Positions 26,900 through 39,932 of a stretch of 64,000 bases of DNA are shown here, one piece after another; the first letter of the stretch is position 1; each line of letters begins with the position of its first letter. Origin of the DNA: Rhexocercosporidium sp. MPI-PUGE-AT-0058 (taxonomy: Eukaryota > Ascomycota > Leotiomycetes > Helotiales). The notes below the pieces were generated by a model that had not been told where the DNA came from, searched no databases, and saw only the letters and a list, made by a program, of their open reading frames with translations. A program made the position numbers and the translations under genes. The DNA lies in assembly GCA_020746875.1 (NCBI GenBank), contig JAGTJL010000016.1, forward strand, positions 434,001 through 498,000, given 5' to 3'.

Positions 26900-27615
26900 A
26901 TATTTAATTAAATTAAGTATAGGAAATTCTATAAGGATGTTTTATTATTTATAATTATTAAAACAGTAGACTACAAAGCTTAATAAGTATTATACTTTCT
27001 ACTCCTTAAAGCGTTAGCTCCCGAAGTTAAAAAAATAATAAAAAATAAACTTAATTATAAGGTTTTTAAACTTTTTAAAGGGTTATATTATAACGCTTAA
27101 TTCTTAATTAAAAAGAAGGAATTAAGAAAATACCGCTTAATTAACTCGGTAATTATATTTAACGTAATTACTTTAAGAGACGTTAATTTATTTTCTTTTA
27201 TTAATAAATTTTTAAAGGAATTTATAAAGTATTACATTATGAGCTTAATAAACCTATATTTAAGTTATAATTAATAAGTATTATATTAAAGTAGCCGAGA
27301 TATGACGGCCTTCTTTATGCTTAATATTAAATTAATCTGAAATACGACGTTACTTTAAGGAGTTATAAACTTTATTACTTAGTTTATAAAAATAATTAAT
27401 AAAATATTAAAAAATATTATGCTTTTTATTATAATGCCGTTTTTAGACGACGTTAACGTAAAAAGACTATATATAAATTATAATTAAAAGGAAACACGGC
27501 CTAAAATTCGCTAATTCATTCTTAAGCACTTTCTTAACCTCGATAAGACATTAGAACGCTTTAAGCGCGCTAGAATTATTATAGGCCTTAAATCTTAGTT
27601 TTATTATAATAATAT
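26900..27615 (+). pseudogene. Reverse transcriptase of Gypsy copy 2
   Basis: The translation shows Gypsy RT blocks in order: RKYRLINSVI, NVITLRDVNLFSF, SRDMTAFFML, then IMPFLDDVNVKRLYI with the catalytic FLDD, and FLNLDKTLERFKRARIIIGL. Internal stops are RIP-type. The frame is cut at 27615 by the 5' LTR of the plus-strand copia element; RNase H resumes at 33783 beyond it. Confidence 0.75.
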
Positions 27616-27921
27616 TATTGGATTTCACTTCGGTAACTCGTGCCGATTCTACCCTAGAATAGCCGAAGGAGTTTCCACTGCTTACGCGGTCTGGAAATTA
27701 CCTTCGTATTCCGGGAAATTACGCTCGTATTCAATTACGTAGCTTATATAAGCTACGTAATCAGTTACGTAATCGTAGAAGCTTCTAAAGAAGCTATTAT
27801 TTTATATATAACTACCGTAGAGCTCTTCTAGCTCTTCAAGTAAGCAAGCAATTCTCTCTCTTTGATCACGTATCCTCACCTACTGCGCTTCCTCTTCCTG
27901 ATTGGCTCGCCTATTCTCACA
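27616..27921 (+). repeat. 5' LTR of copia C1
   Basis: 306 bp. Followed directly by a possible primer-binding stretch TAATAGCAATTCGGCAA, seen as TGGTAGCAATTCGGCAA in the less mutated C2. Confidence 0.88.
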
Positions 27922-28749
27922 TAATAGCAATTCGGCAATTCGCTAAAGCAGCCAATAATATCAGTCACCGATACAACTTCCCGATCGAGACGACTAGCCG
28001 AGCTTTCTCGGCTAATACCGCTTCGGCTGCTTCCGTTCAAACGCTTGTCGATAAAGCTATATTAGCTTCTCTTAACTGAAGTAAGCTAGACTCCTTTGAG
28101 CCCTTACTAACCCGATTAGGACGAATTACGGACCCAAGGCCTTTAACCCTGAGACTAAACCCTAAGGAAATCATAACCTAGCGGTCCCTAGACGTTATAA
28201 GCGCGCGTAGCCACTTAGATTACGGTTCTAAGTCTTATAATAAATTTCTTATTCTTAGGCGCCTATACTTTTTACGGCGCTAGTAGTAGCTATAAGTAGC
28301 GTGCTAGCGTGGCTTGTATTAAGGAGTGGCTGTCCGAATCGTTATTAGTCTAATATAAATTACAAAAAGTTTTTAGGCTTTTTTAGTTATATAAGAAGCT
28401 ATCCTCGGAGAAAGTTATAGCTAATTAAGCTTATTAATTCCTGTAAGAAAAACTAAGCTAATAGTAGCGCTAGCGTTATAATAAGAGCCTAAGCAGACCG
28501 CTGGGAACCTTATTATAATATTAATTAAGCGAAACCCTCGAGAAGGTAATATATAAGTCTTTGGCAAGACTTTTTACCTTAAATATCGATTTTATATCGA
28601 TTTAAGGCATATTAAATTAAAGAAGGTAGCTTTATTATAAGGTTATAAAGACTTAAATAAAGTCTAAAGACTAAAATAATCTAATAAATCATTATAAGTA
28701 ATAATCGCCTAAAGGAATTAAAGCTAAACTCAATCGAGACAAGCTCAAA

Positions 28750-31700
28750 ATGGCTGCTACTGCCTTTAAGGAAAAGAAGTTAGTAAGGAAGTTTAATTAT
28801 ATTAAGTGAATAAATCCCGCTAGTTTATTCCTGGAAATTAACGGCTATATGCCTTATATTTCCGGCAAAGCTTTACCTCCGGATTAATTCTTATATTACG
28901 TTAGGAGTACCGAAGAAGGTAGAATTATATTAGCTTCTTATTTTTATAAGCTAATTATAAAATATTACGAAAAGCTAAACTACTTTAAGACGTAAAGTTA
29001 AAAAGCGTTAAGAGCGTTAAAGTCGATTATATCGCTGGAGAATTAAAAGCGATTTAAAAATAAAGATACGGCTAAAAAGCTATAGAACGCTATTTAATTT
29101 ACTTTCGGCTAATTAACGCTTAAGCTAATCGGCCGTTATATAAATTAAATCGTCGATTTTAATTACAGCTCTTATAAGAGCATAAACGAATATACTAGCG
29201 TAATCCAATTAAGCGCTATATATCTAAAGCAGCTAGACTGCGAGATTCTTAAGCCCGTAATTATTAGCTTAATACTCAAAGGCTTACCGAGCTCTTTTGA
29301 CGCCTTTTTGTTTCGTAAATACGAGAAAATATTAGGTGATCTTAAGAATATCGATATTAACGGTCTAATTAACGACTTAATTTCGGAAGAAGCTCGCATA
29401 GGCGCTAACGCCGACCTTAACGCTAATAAAGCGTTTAAAAGCGATAAAGGCGATAAGAAGTATTGTAATAAATGCAAAGTCACGGGATATATAACGTCTA
29501 CGTGCTAGGTCTTATACCTTAAGCTAAAGCCTAATAATTCGGAAAATCCGAATAAAAAGCTTAATAAGGCTAAAAAAGTTAAGAAATCAAAAGACAAATT
29601 AAAAACAGAGTTTACGAAAGCTATTATAGCCGTATTTAAGACTTATACGCCGCTTAATAAGCACGTGAGGGCTAGAAAGCTTATAAAGGCATATATAAAC
29701 GACTTACTTTTACCGAAAGATAAGTCAAATATAAAGCTTAAAGTACAACTTGAACCTTTATTATTTATAAGTACTTTTGTAAATATTATAAAGGAATTAA
29801 GCGAGTCCGATTCTGACTAATTAAAGGGAGATATTATAAATCAAGCTTTTAGAACTGTTTATAATTATAGACTAGTTCTAGACTCCGGTGCTAGCGAGCA
29901 TTATACGCTTAATAAGGGATGGTTACTTAATTATTAATTTACCCTTCGCAAATCGGTCACAATCGCTAATAGCGACGTATTACCGATATTAAGCACGGGA
30001 GATATTCTTATTAAGGGCAATAACGGTATGAAAGTAATTATATAATAAGTAAATTATATTCCGGGGCTAAAAACGATTCTTTTAAGCTTAAGGGAAATGA
30101 TTAAGAAAGGCTGGTTAATTAACTTTACCGAGAATAGTGCTTTATTAAAGTATAAAAAGGGCCAATTACAGGCTAAATGGGATTATAACGCTTATTACGT
30201 TTAAGCGGAAGTCGATAATAACGCTCTCGAACTTATAATATATCAGGTAGACTCTAATTCGCCGTTAGACCTTTACTATAAGAGGCTAGTATATATAAAT
30301 AAAGAGTCGATTCTTAAAACGATCGAGAAAAGCTATGGATTAAAGAAAATCCAACGAAAAGACGTAGAGCTAGCCGATTGCAACGCTTGTAATAGCGGCA
30401 AAATGCACGTGATCGGCAGTAAAAAGCTTATGTCAGATGCGCCACCCTTAACTATATTCGATATTAATATTACGAGGCCTTTTAAAATCAAAAGACTTAA
30501 AGAAGAGCGCTATTTCTTCATTATTATATGTAAAGGATTAAGAGCTATTTGGCTATACGCCTTAAAACTCAAAGCCGACGCTCATAACGTCTTAATCGAC
30601 TTTTGTAATATGATTAATAATTAATTTAATAGTCAAAATAGCGTCAAATACAAATTCATGGCGAATATTAAAGCTTTTAAGCTCGATAACGCCGGAGAAT
30701 TCAAGTTTAATAAATGGACGTATTATTATAAGCAAAAAAGGTATATATGCGAATATACTAGCCCTTATTCCCCTTCTTAAAACAAGATAGCCGAGAGGTT
30801 AAATAAATACCTAATAAAGCGGCTAATTAGCGTCTGTAAGGCTAAGAGATTACCTTTGTTTTTATAACCTTACTTATTATAAGGAATAGCTTATATTAAG
30901 AATCGGTCATATAATTCCGTTATAAAGAAGATTCCTTTTAAAGCTTTATACGGTAAATTACCGACAATCGATTATATTCGCATATTAGGCTCTTTAACCT
31001 ACGTACTTGAGAATAAAAGAGCTCATAAGCTAGCCGATAAATCCGATAAGAGTATTCTTATCGGTTTTGAATCTTTTAATAATTACTTAATTTATTTACC
31101 GAGTAAAAAAGCCGTTATAAGCTTTAAAAACGTCTTAATTAAAGAAGATTTAATCCTTAAAGATAATATAACGGAAGAGACCGAATTCGATTATATAATC
31201 GAAACACTTGAAGAGTTTGAAGGCGCTAGCGACGATATTACTAAGCCAATAAGTAATATCAACGACGAAAATAAAGGCAATATAAGCGAAAAGTCGCCTA
31301 TCGACCAATCAGAAGGCGAGAAAACGGATTTTGAAGACGAATCCGACTTATTCGCACAAGAGCTCCCTCAAACGCTAAAGGCTAATAAGAGGCCTAATAC
31401 GGCTAGCCCGGAAATGCTTAAAGCGCCTATTAAAAGGCCTAGAAAGGATTATTCGAGCTGGGAGCCTAACGTCGTAACTAGAAACGCTAGTACTAGCGCT
31501 AAAGACTCTAATAACTCTTCGGAAAATCAGCCAGTAATACACTTAAGCTCTAAGACGGCTATTCGCCAGCTAAATAACTGGTTAATCGAAGAGGAAAAAG
31601 AAGCTTTTTCTGTTTATAAAAACGCTAAGAGACTAGCTTTTATAGCTCTAATAAGCTCTAAAATAGACGAAGATCTAGAAAAGAAGCTAATAAAGCTACC

Positions 31701-33303
31701 CGAAGAGCTAAAGGCTAATAAAGTCGTTATTAAACGGACTAAAAGCTTTTAAATTTACGAGCTTAAGAGCTTTAAAAAGGCTATAGCCTCTCCGTATAAG
31801 GACTATTAGCTAAAAGCTATGGAAAAAGAAGCTAATTCCCTAGAAAGTCACGAGACTTGGGAAATAGTACTAAAAGACGCTAACAAGGCTTATAAGCCTT
31901 TAAAAACGAGATAAGTATATAAAATTAAAGAATCACTTAATTACTTCGAATTTAAAGCTAGATTCGTCGTTAAAAGATTTGAGCAATTCTATGGCTTTAA
32001 TTACGTAAACACTTTTACTAGCGTAATAAAACAAATAACTTGGCGACTTATATTCGCTTTAGCGGTCTTTTACGGTTAACTTATATAAAAAGTCGATATA
32101 ATATCGGCTTTTACGTAGAGTGATATTAACGTAAATACTCTGTATATAGTGCCTCTTAAAGGCATAAACGCTCAAAAATACGCTAGTAAATTACTCCTGC
32201 TTAATAAAGCCTTATACGGGCTAAAACAGTCAGCTAAGCTCTGGTTTATTACGCTAAAGGAAGTCCTAGTCCAAAAACTCGGTTTTCAAGCCTTAATTAC
32301 CGAGAATTGCATCTTAATTAATAAGGAGCAATAGCTTATAGTCTCTATTTACGTAGACGACTTAGCGATAATTGGCCTAAGCGTTAATAATATTAAATCC
32401 TTTATTGAAGAGCTTAAAAAACTCTTTAAGTTAAAGGATTTAAGGCTAATAAAAGACTACTTAAGTATAAATATCGACTATAACTTAGACAAAAGTTATA
32501 TAAAACTAAGCTAAAAGAGCTATATTAAGAAAGTGCTAGCGCGGTTTAATATGACCGACTATAAGCTTAAAGATATACTAATGGATTCGAAGGCTAAGCT
32601 AGAGCCTAATCTTAATCAGGCTAATAAAGAGGAAATAAATTAATATCAGCAAATTATAAGCTGCCTCTTATTTCTTACGCTAGCTACTAAACCCGATATT
32701 TGCTACTCGGTTATAAAGCTCGCTCGATTCGCTAATAACCCTAGCGCCGATCATATGATTGCCTTTAAAAACGTGCTTAAATACTTAAAAGAATCAAAAA
32801 AGCTAAGGCTAATCTACGAAAAAAGCTCTAGTCGATATATAAGCGGCTATTACGACGCCGATTACGCCGGAGATATTAGTACGGCTAAATCGACTAGCGG
32901 CTTGAGCTTTTACTTAACGAATTGCTTATTTAGCTAGAAAAGCAAGCTCTAAAGTATTATAACTCAAAGTACGACTGAGGCCGAATATATAGCTATTAAT
33001 TCGGCTTTTAAAAAAGCTATTTATATAAAGCAGCTTCTAACCGAATTAAGCTATTATATACAAGAACGATTTCCTGTTTATACGGATAATAACGGCGCTC
33101 TCTTATTAGCTAATAACTCTTAATTCCACGAGAGAACTAAGTATATTACCGTTAAATACTACTACGTCCGCGACTTCATAAATCAAGGCGAAATAGACTT
33201 AATTTATATAAGAGGGTCTAAACAAAAAGCCGACGGCTTTACGAAGCCGCTAGATAAGCCTAAATTCATCGAATCTATAAGGCTTTTAAGACTAGCCGAA
33301 TAA
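28750..33303 (+). pseudogene. Copia C1 gag-pol, one 1518-codon frame broken only by RIP stops
   Basis: The frame from ATG (28750) to TAA (33303) has a length divisible by three, and every long open piece in it is in the same phase, so there is no net frameshift. Domains in order: Gag; a zinc knuckle CNKCKVTGYITSTC in which the His is now Tyr (~29461-29505); protease DSGASEH (~29880); integrase with YTSPYSP and KIAERLN (~30760); RT with ALYGLKQS and intact YVDD (32350-32361); RNase H with YYDADYAGD and TTEAEYIA. Stops replace Gln and Trp, as in SPYSPS-stop-N where the family has Gln. No indels: inactivation is purely by point mutation. Confidence 0.9.
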
Positions 33304-33476
33304 GGCTAAAGCGGAAGAAACGAGATTGTAATTTGTATTTTTTTCTCTTCACATCTGGCCTACCCTCTGCAAAGGGTATTTTATATATTTATTCTATTCT
33401 TATAAAAATAAGCTCTGCTTTAAAGCTAGCTTATATATAAGCTTATAAAGCTATTACGTCATTTATTAAGAAGGCG

Positions 33477-33782
33477 TGTTAGATTTCACTTCGGTAACTC
33501 GTGCCGATTCTACCTTAAAATAGCCGAAGGAGTTTCCACTGCTTACGCGGTCTGGAAATTACCTTCGTATTCCGGGAAATTACGCTTGTATTCAATTACG
33601 TAGCTTATATAAGCTACGTAATCAGTTACGTAGTCGTAGAAGCTTCTAGAGAAGCTATTATTTTATATATAATTACCGTAGAGCTCTTCTAGCTCTTCAA
33701 GTAAGCAAGCAATTCTCTCTCTTTGATCACGTGTCCTCACCTACTGCGCTTCCTCTTCCTGATTGGCTCGCCTATTCTCACA
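33477..33782 (+). repeat. 3' LTR of copia C1
   Basis: 306 bp. Preceded by a purine-rich tract AAGAAGGCG that may be part of the polypurine tract. Confidence 0.88.
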
Positions 33783-36380
33783 AATATAAACGTTATTAGT
33801 TACGTATATAATTTGTAAGAAAGAAAACTTTTAGTTATATATTTAATTAAAATATAAAAATAAAAAGAATTAAAAAACGTTATAAAAGTTAAAGGATTTT
33901 TAAGTTTAGTTACTTATTTCCGCATTTAAATTAAAGACTTTCGTTTTTTAATTAAGCCGTTGTACGATTTTATTAAAAAAAGAATTAAATTTATATAAAA
34001 CCCCGTAACTTATAATTAAATAATAAGAACTTTTTAAAATATCTTATACTTCTTTTTAGTACTTTATAGAATCAATTATTTTAAAGGCGTTAGCGAAATC
34101 GTCGTTTTTATAAATTTTAACGGAATTAAATAAAGTGATTTCTTTAATTAGCGTAACTTAAAAAATAATAAGCTTAGACCGGCGAGATATAAGAGCGGCT
34201 TTTAAACGAAAGCAAAACGAGATTATAACGTTATAAAGAAAGAATATAAAAGTATGCTTTTAATCCTTAAAAAGCTTAAAATTTAACTTATAAGAGTTTA
34301 TTTTATTATAAAAATTAACGTAAATACTCTTATTATTTAACTTAAAGGAATTACTTACGACTACTTTAGTATAATACTCACTCGTTGGCTCGCTTAAATT
34401 AAGCTTTTCGACTTTAAAGTGCGTTATATTAAAAGTGCTATATATATAATAATAAATACTTTCTTAAGGAAACTTAAATATTTTAAGAATATTAAAGAGG
34501 ATACTAAAAATAATAATAATAAAGATTAAATCTTAATTAAGCTTAATATAATTAGAATTTACTTAATAAAAGCGGAAAGCACGGAAGATTTAATAAAAAA
34601 ATTAAAGACTTTTAATGACCTTAAGCTAACTTAAAGACGTAATATCCTTATTAATATAAAGCGAAAAGTCTAAAAACTACGAAATAAGTCGAACGATTAA
34701 GTAATACTTAATAGCGACTTATATATAAATTAAGAAAGTAAAGTAAACTTATTAATATTTTTAAAATATTATAAGGAGTATTATTAAAAGATAATTATTT
34801 ATTTAATTACGCTTAAGATTTTAAAAAATATAAACTTAAAAGCCTTTTATATATTTAAAAAAAAGTATTATTATATAGAGTTTATAATTAACGTATTTAA
34901 AGACTTTTATTAAAAGGCGTATTTATTAAACTCGTTATTAATACCGATAAAAATAAAATATATATTTTACAAAGTTATTATAATAACTTCGGCTATAAAA
35001 GAAAAGAAAGCATATATTACCGCATTTTTTAGCGCTATTTTTAAAAGAATTATTTTAAGGACTTTACGGAATTCGTTAAAATATACGACAAGTATATATT
35101 ACGTAATATTAAGTAATAAAAAGAGTTTATAATTTTAATTACTTTAAATAGATTTATAAAAAAATAAGCGCTAAATATTACTTTTATATTAATATAAAAC
35201 AAGAAGAAGTATTTCGTTATTACTTAAGACGATATAAGCGGTTAAGTCGAAGCTAAGGCGCTTGCTTCGAAGGAGGCTAAAGGCATTATTAATTTCATTT
35301 AATAAGATATTATTTATTAATATAAGCTATTTTAAAAGTTAATAATTAATAAAGATATAAAGAATATAAGCGAAGTCGTTGATTTATTAAATAAAGTAGA
35401 AATTCGACAAATTTAAATATTAACTTATAACGTAAAAGTTAATAACATAATCGAGCGAGGACATGGCCTTATTAAGAATGCCTTTTTTAAAATAAGAGGA
35501 GACTAAATAAATAATTTACTAGCGGTTCTATTCGCTGATTATATTATAATTTATAGACTTATAAGTTATACCTCCTTTTATATATAATTTATAATAAAAA
35601 ACTAATTTTTTTATTAAAATACGTTACTTTATTTAAAAAAGCCTTTTCTCAGAAAATATTAAGAATATTAACGATTTAATTTATATTTAAACTCTTTAAT
35701 ATTAAATGCGAAATAATAATATAAAAGAAGTTAAGCTTTAAAAAACACGTCGTAAATAAAAAAGAAAAGAAGCTTTTAATATAAAAAAAGACATTTAAAA
35801 TAAACTATTATAAGTTAAAGACTTAATTCTTAAGCACGACTTTATTTAAGAAATTAATATATTAAGAAATAAAAAGCTTAACTTTCGATAACTAAGATTT
35901 TATGAAATTTATAAGGCTTTTCTTAAAAAGAGTTATTATAAGTTAAAAAAATTAAAAGACGACGGTATACTTCTTTATAATACTTTTATAATTAATTACT
36001 TTAAGCTATTTTATAAACAAAAGCGCTTTATTTATTATAAAAATAATAAGCTTTTAATAATAACTTAATATAATAATAATAAAGATTAACTTAAATCTAG
36101 TCTTAAGGAGCGAAATTTATAAGGCCTTAAAGACCTTAAAGAGTTTATAAGACAAGTTATATAAAATAATAAAATTATTATTAAAATATTTAAAAAGCTA
36201 ATTTACGTAAAATAAAGTCAATATTAAGTCGTTACTTACTTTTTTAGTGAGTAGCTTAATCGCTACGACTAATATTATTAATTACTCTTTATTATAATTT
36301 TTATAATTTATTGCTTAGCGTTATTAAACGCTAAACTATAGCGAAGACGTACTTTTTATATTTTACGAAGAGGACGAAGA
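33783..36380 (+). pseudogene. RNase H and integrase of Gypsy copy 2
   Basis: Continues the pol frame beyond copia C1. RNase H features (SGFxTKAxRDYNxIKxEY, LKKLKIxLIRVYFIIKINV and TRWLAxIKLFDFKVRYI patterns) lie at about 34.17-34.60 kb. The integrase catalytic end, with KVNNIIERGHGLIKNAF and NNLLAVLFADYII, lies at about 35.44-35.55 kb, followed by a C-terminal part reading ILKHDFI, YEIYKAF and KLKKLKDDGILLYN. Stops are RIP-type throughout. Confidence 0.65.
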
Positions 36381-36957
36381 TTAAGGCATAATAATAAAAG
36401 TATATATTAAAATACTAAAGGCTCTTTTTTAAACGACAAAAAATCCCCTTAATACTTTGAATATTATTTACGCTTATAAATACCTTTCGATCGCATTTAT
36501 AAGTCGTTTTATAATAATAATATTAATATTTTAGTCGAGCCAAATAGTATGTTTACGGTAGCTGCCCTTTAAATAATTCAGTACTACTGACGCTGGACGT
36601 ATAGGCTCGAAAGCCTATAAATATAGTAATTATCAGCACGTTACAAAGCTAAAGAAGCCCCTGAGAAATTAAGGCACAATAGTGAAGGCATATACTAAAA
36701 CACTAGGGGCTCTCCCTTAAACAACGAAAAATCCCCTTAGCACTTCGAATATTACTTACGCTTATAAAAACCTTTTAATTATATTCATAAGTCGTTCCGT
36801 AATAATAATACTAATATCTTAATCGAGTTAAATAATGTATTTGCAGTAGCTGCCCTTCGAATAATTTAATATTATTAATACTAAACGTATAAGCTTAAAA
36901 GCCTGTAAATATAATAATTATTAATACGTTATAAAGCTAAAAAAGCCCTTAAGAAAC
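36381..36957 (+). repeat. Tandem duplication, two ~288-bp units, in Gypsy copy 2 only
   Basis: Unit 1 starts TTAAGGCATAATAATAAAAG and unit 2, at about 36669, starts TTAAGGCACAATAGTGAAGG. Copy 1 has one unit (~16.5-16.8 kb). 288 is a multiple of three, so the duplication would not have shifted the pol frame. Unit 2 is less AT-shifted at its start than unit 1. Confidence 0.75.
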
Positions 36958-39458
36958 TCAGAGAGAATTTTAGCTTCGTAAAATAGTTTAATTAAATTAA
37001 GTCGATTATAGCTTACGTTATAAAAGAGTAAAATTTAATTAAGTACTTATTCCTTATTAAATCTCATAAAGAATTAAATAATAAATTAAACGAGGTTCTT
37101 TTAACAAGTCGTTTTAAAGCGTTAATAGTCTTAATATATTAATAAGCTAAGCGCTAAAAATAATAACTCCTTAAGATATACTGCCGAAATAAGCTCGTAT
37201 AATAAGTTCTTAAAAGTAATCGAAGACTAGAAATTCTTCTTTAATATTACTTAAATATTTTATAATAAAAAAGATTTACTTTAATTAAAATAACTCTTAA
37301 GGCTATAATAAATAAGTTATTAATTTAAAAAAAAAATATATAATAATAAAGAAGTTACGCGTAATTAAACGACTTAAAATTTAAAAGAGTTTATAAAATT
37401 AAATAAATAAAACTAATTTATATACTTAAATAAATAATAAAGCGCGTAATAAGTCATAAGTTATTATAAAGGAAATAAGCTATTATAACTGCCTTATATC
37501 GATAATAAAGATCGTTAGATTTATTATTAATAATATAAAAGGTTTATTTAAATATTAATAACTTTAATATAACGTACTTAAAAACAAAGCTTAGTACTCT
37601 AAGATTATAATAGTTAAGCTAAAGATAAGCAGAATAAGTACGGCTAATAAGTTATAAATCTTTAGCTTTTTTATATTTTTCTTACGCTTTTAACTTTTTA
37701 TATTATAAGTGCTTTACTCTTAATTAAACTATTAATCCTCGGAAATCAGCGGTCGAGTTATCGTAAGCCTAAAGTTTAACGTAAGAATTATTATTAGACT
37801 TTATAAGTTCTTTTAATCAATAGCTGCTAAATTTAAGCCTTTACGCTACTTAAATGCTAATAATAATAATTTAATTAAGAGTAAAAGTATAAGATAGCGG
37901 ATTAAATACCGTAATAAGCCGAGCCTGCCTTAAGCTATTTTAAGTAATATATTAAAATATTAAAATAATAACGACTTCATTTCCTTAAAATTTCGATTAA
38001 TTAGTTTTAAAATAATAAGATAAATAGAATTATTTTATATAAAAGGAGATTTTAATTAATTTAAATTATACGCCTCTTTTTTAGTTATTCCGAAATCTCG
38101 CTTATTAAAATTTAAATATTATTATTATAATTCCGTCGCAGTAATAGCTTTATAAAGGACTTAAGCGAGTAAATAGTGCTTTATTATAAGCATTTAAGTT
38201 ATTTATAAGTATTTCTTTAACTTTGTCTTTATAAAGTTATCTCTTATTAAGTAAATTAATTAGACTTTAAGTTAAGAGCTTCTCTTAATTAAATATTAAT
38301 TCTTAAACCCTTAAATTAAAAATATTAATTAATTAAAAAAGAATATTATTACTTTTACTCTTAAGATATATTTACTTCTTTCTTAGACTTAGAATTCGGC
38401 TTAGCTTACACTGGCTTATAAAGGTATTTAAAATATGTTTTTATTACTCTTAAAGTTATTATAAAGTTATATTAATATAAAGTTCTTTAAAAAAAACCCT
38501 TACCTTTAAATAAAAGGGGTTGCCTTAATAAAAAAGAACTTCCGGAAAGCTCGACATTATTAATTTAAAAGTTATTTATAATATAATTAATAAAAGCTTA
38601 AAATAAGTAATAAGATTAAAGACACTTTTTATTTTAATAAGGCAATTAAAGCTACGCCTTTAATTTAAGTCTTTAAATTATATTAAAGAATTATTAAGAT
38701 TTAAAAGTTAACGATATCGAATAAGAAGGAATTTACTTTTAGCTTTTTACTCCTTTTAGCTAATTAATAATAAGAAATAAGTCGACGGAAAGCGACGATA
38801 AAGGCGGTTTAAAATAGCTTATAGTTTATTAAAGCTTTAAGGGTTATTCTCGAGAAGCTTTTACCTCGTAATCTATCGCTAGAAAAAAAGAAAGACTACG
38901 AAAAAGACTAAGCAGCTCGAAATTAATATAGAAAATATAATATTTCTTCTCTTCTCTTTTTAAATATAATAAATTTTAATTACTTATAATAATTTACTTA
39001 TTTATTAAAAAATAATAAGAAGATATAATAAGAAGTTATTAAGACATTATTAGCGCTTTTATCTAATATAATAACCGTTAAAATAAAAAAAAGAAGAATT
39101 ACTTAAAACCGACTTTATTATTATTTAATATTGACTTATTAAAGAAGTAAAAATAAAAAAAAGAAGATAAAAGTAAAGAAAAGACTTAATTAAGTTAATA
39201 AAAGAAATGCTCCGATTAACTTCTTTTTACTTCTTTATTATACTTCGAACCTCAAAGGTAAAAAGACCGTCCTTTAACTACTTATTTACTTTTAACTTTA
39301 TATATTTATATATTTTTACTTCTTTAATATACTTTTAATATATTTCCTTTTATTCTTAATAATAATTAAAAGGTTAAAAAGATTCGTAAAAGATTTATTA
39401 AAGTAAGAATATAAAAAAGGAGCGGGGTCGTTAAAAACACGTTAACTTAAAGTATAAA
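36958..39458 (+). other. 3' internal region of Gypsy copy 2, no recognised domain
   Basis: About 2.5 kb plus 0.5 kb more at 45619-46147 between the integrase extension and the 3' LTR. It matches 13448 to ~16.4 kb of copy 1 in inverse orientation, so it belongs to the element. No protein signature was recognised on either strand because of mutation. This region helps explain the unusual 12.6-kb length. Confidence 0.5.
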
Positions 39459-39760
39459 TGTGAGAATAGGCGAGCCAATCAGGAAGAGGAAGCGCAGTAG
39501 GTGAGGACACGTGATCAAAGAGAGAGAATTGCTTGCTTAAAGAGCTAAAAAAGCTCTACGGTAATTATATACAAAATAATAGCTTCTCTAGAAGCTTTTA
39601 CGATTACGTAACTAATTACGTAGCTTATACGAGCTACGTAATTAAATACGAGCGTAATTTCCCAGAATACAAAGGTAATTTCCGGGCCGCGTAAGCAGTA
39701 GAAATTCCTTCGGCTATTCTAAGATAGAATCGGCACGAGTTACCGAAGTGAAATCCAATA
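39459..39760 (-). repeat. 3' LTR of copia C2
   Basis: 302 bp, four bases shorter than the C1 LTRs. Confidence 0.88.
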
Positions 39761-39932
39761 CGCCCTCTTAATAAGTGACGTAATAGCTTTATAAGCTTAT
39801 ATATAAGCTAGCTTTAAAGCAGAGCTTATATTTATAAGAATAAATTAAATACATAAAATAACCCTTTGCGGAAGATAAGCCAGTTATAAAGAGAAAAATA
39901 CAAATTACAATCTTATTTCCTCCGCTTTAGCC

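Larger units (their letters stand above)
27616..33782 (+). mobile_element. Ty1-copia retrotransposon C1 (6.17 kb)
   Basis: Two 306-bp LTRs (27616-27921 and 33477-33782) and a perfect AATAT duplication (27611-27615 and 33783-33787). The LTRs begin TGTTAGATTTCACTTCGG (5' copy TATTGG) and end CTCACA; they differ by only a handful of C/T and G/A transitions. One gag-pol frame lies between. Inserted in the RT gene of Gypsy copy 2. Close relative of C2 on the minus strand at 39459. Confidence 0.92.

Noticed and set aside
29172..29483. 103-codon minus-strand ORF and its counterpart at 43750-44061
   Set aside because: Antisense shadows of the copia gag frames. The clear Gag zinc knuckle and gag-pol frame lie on the other strand.
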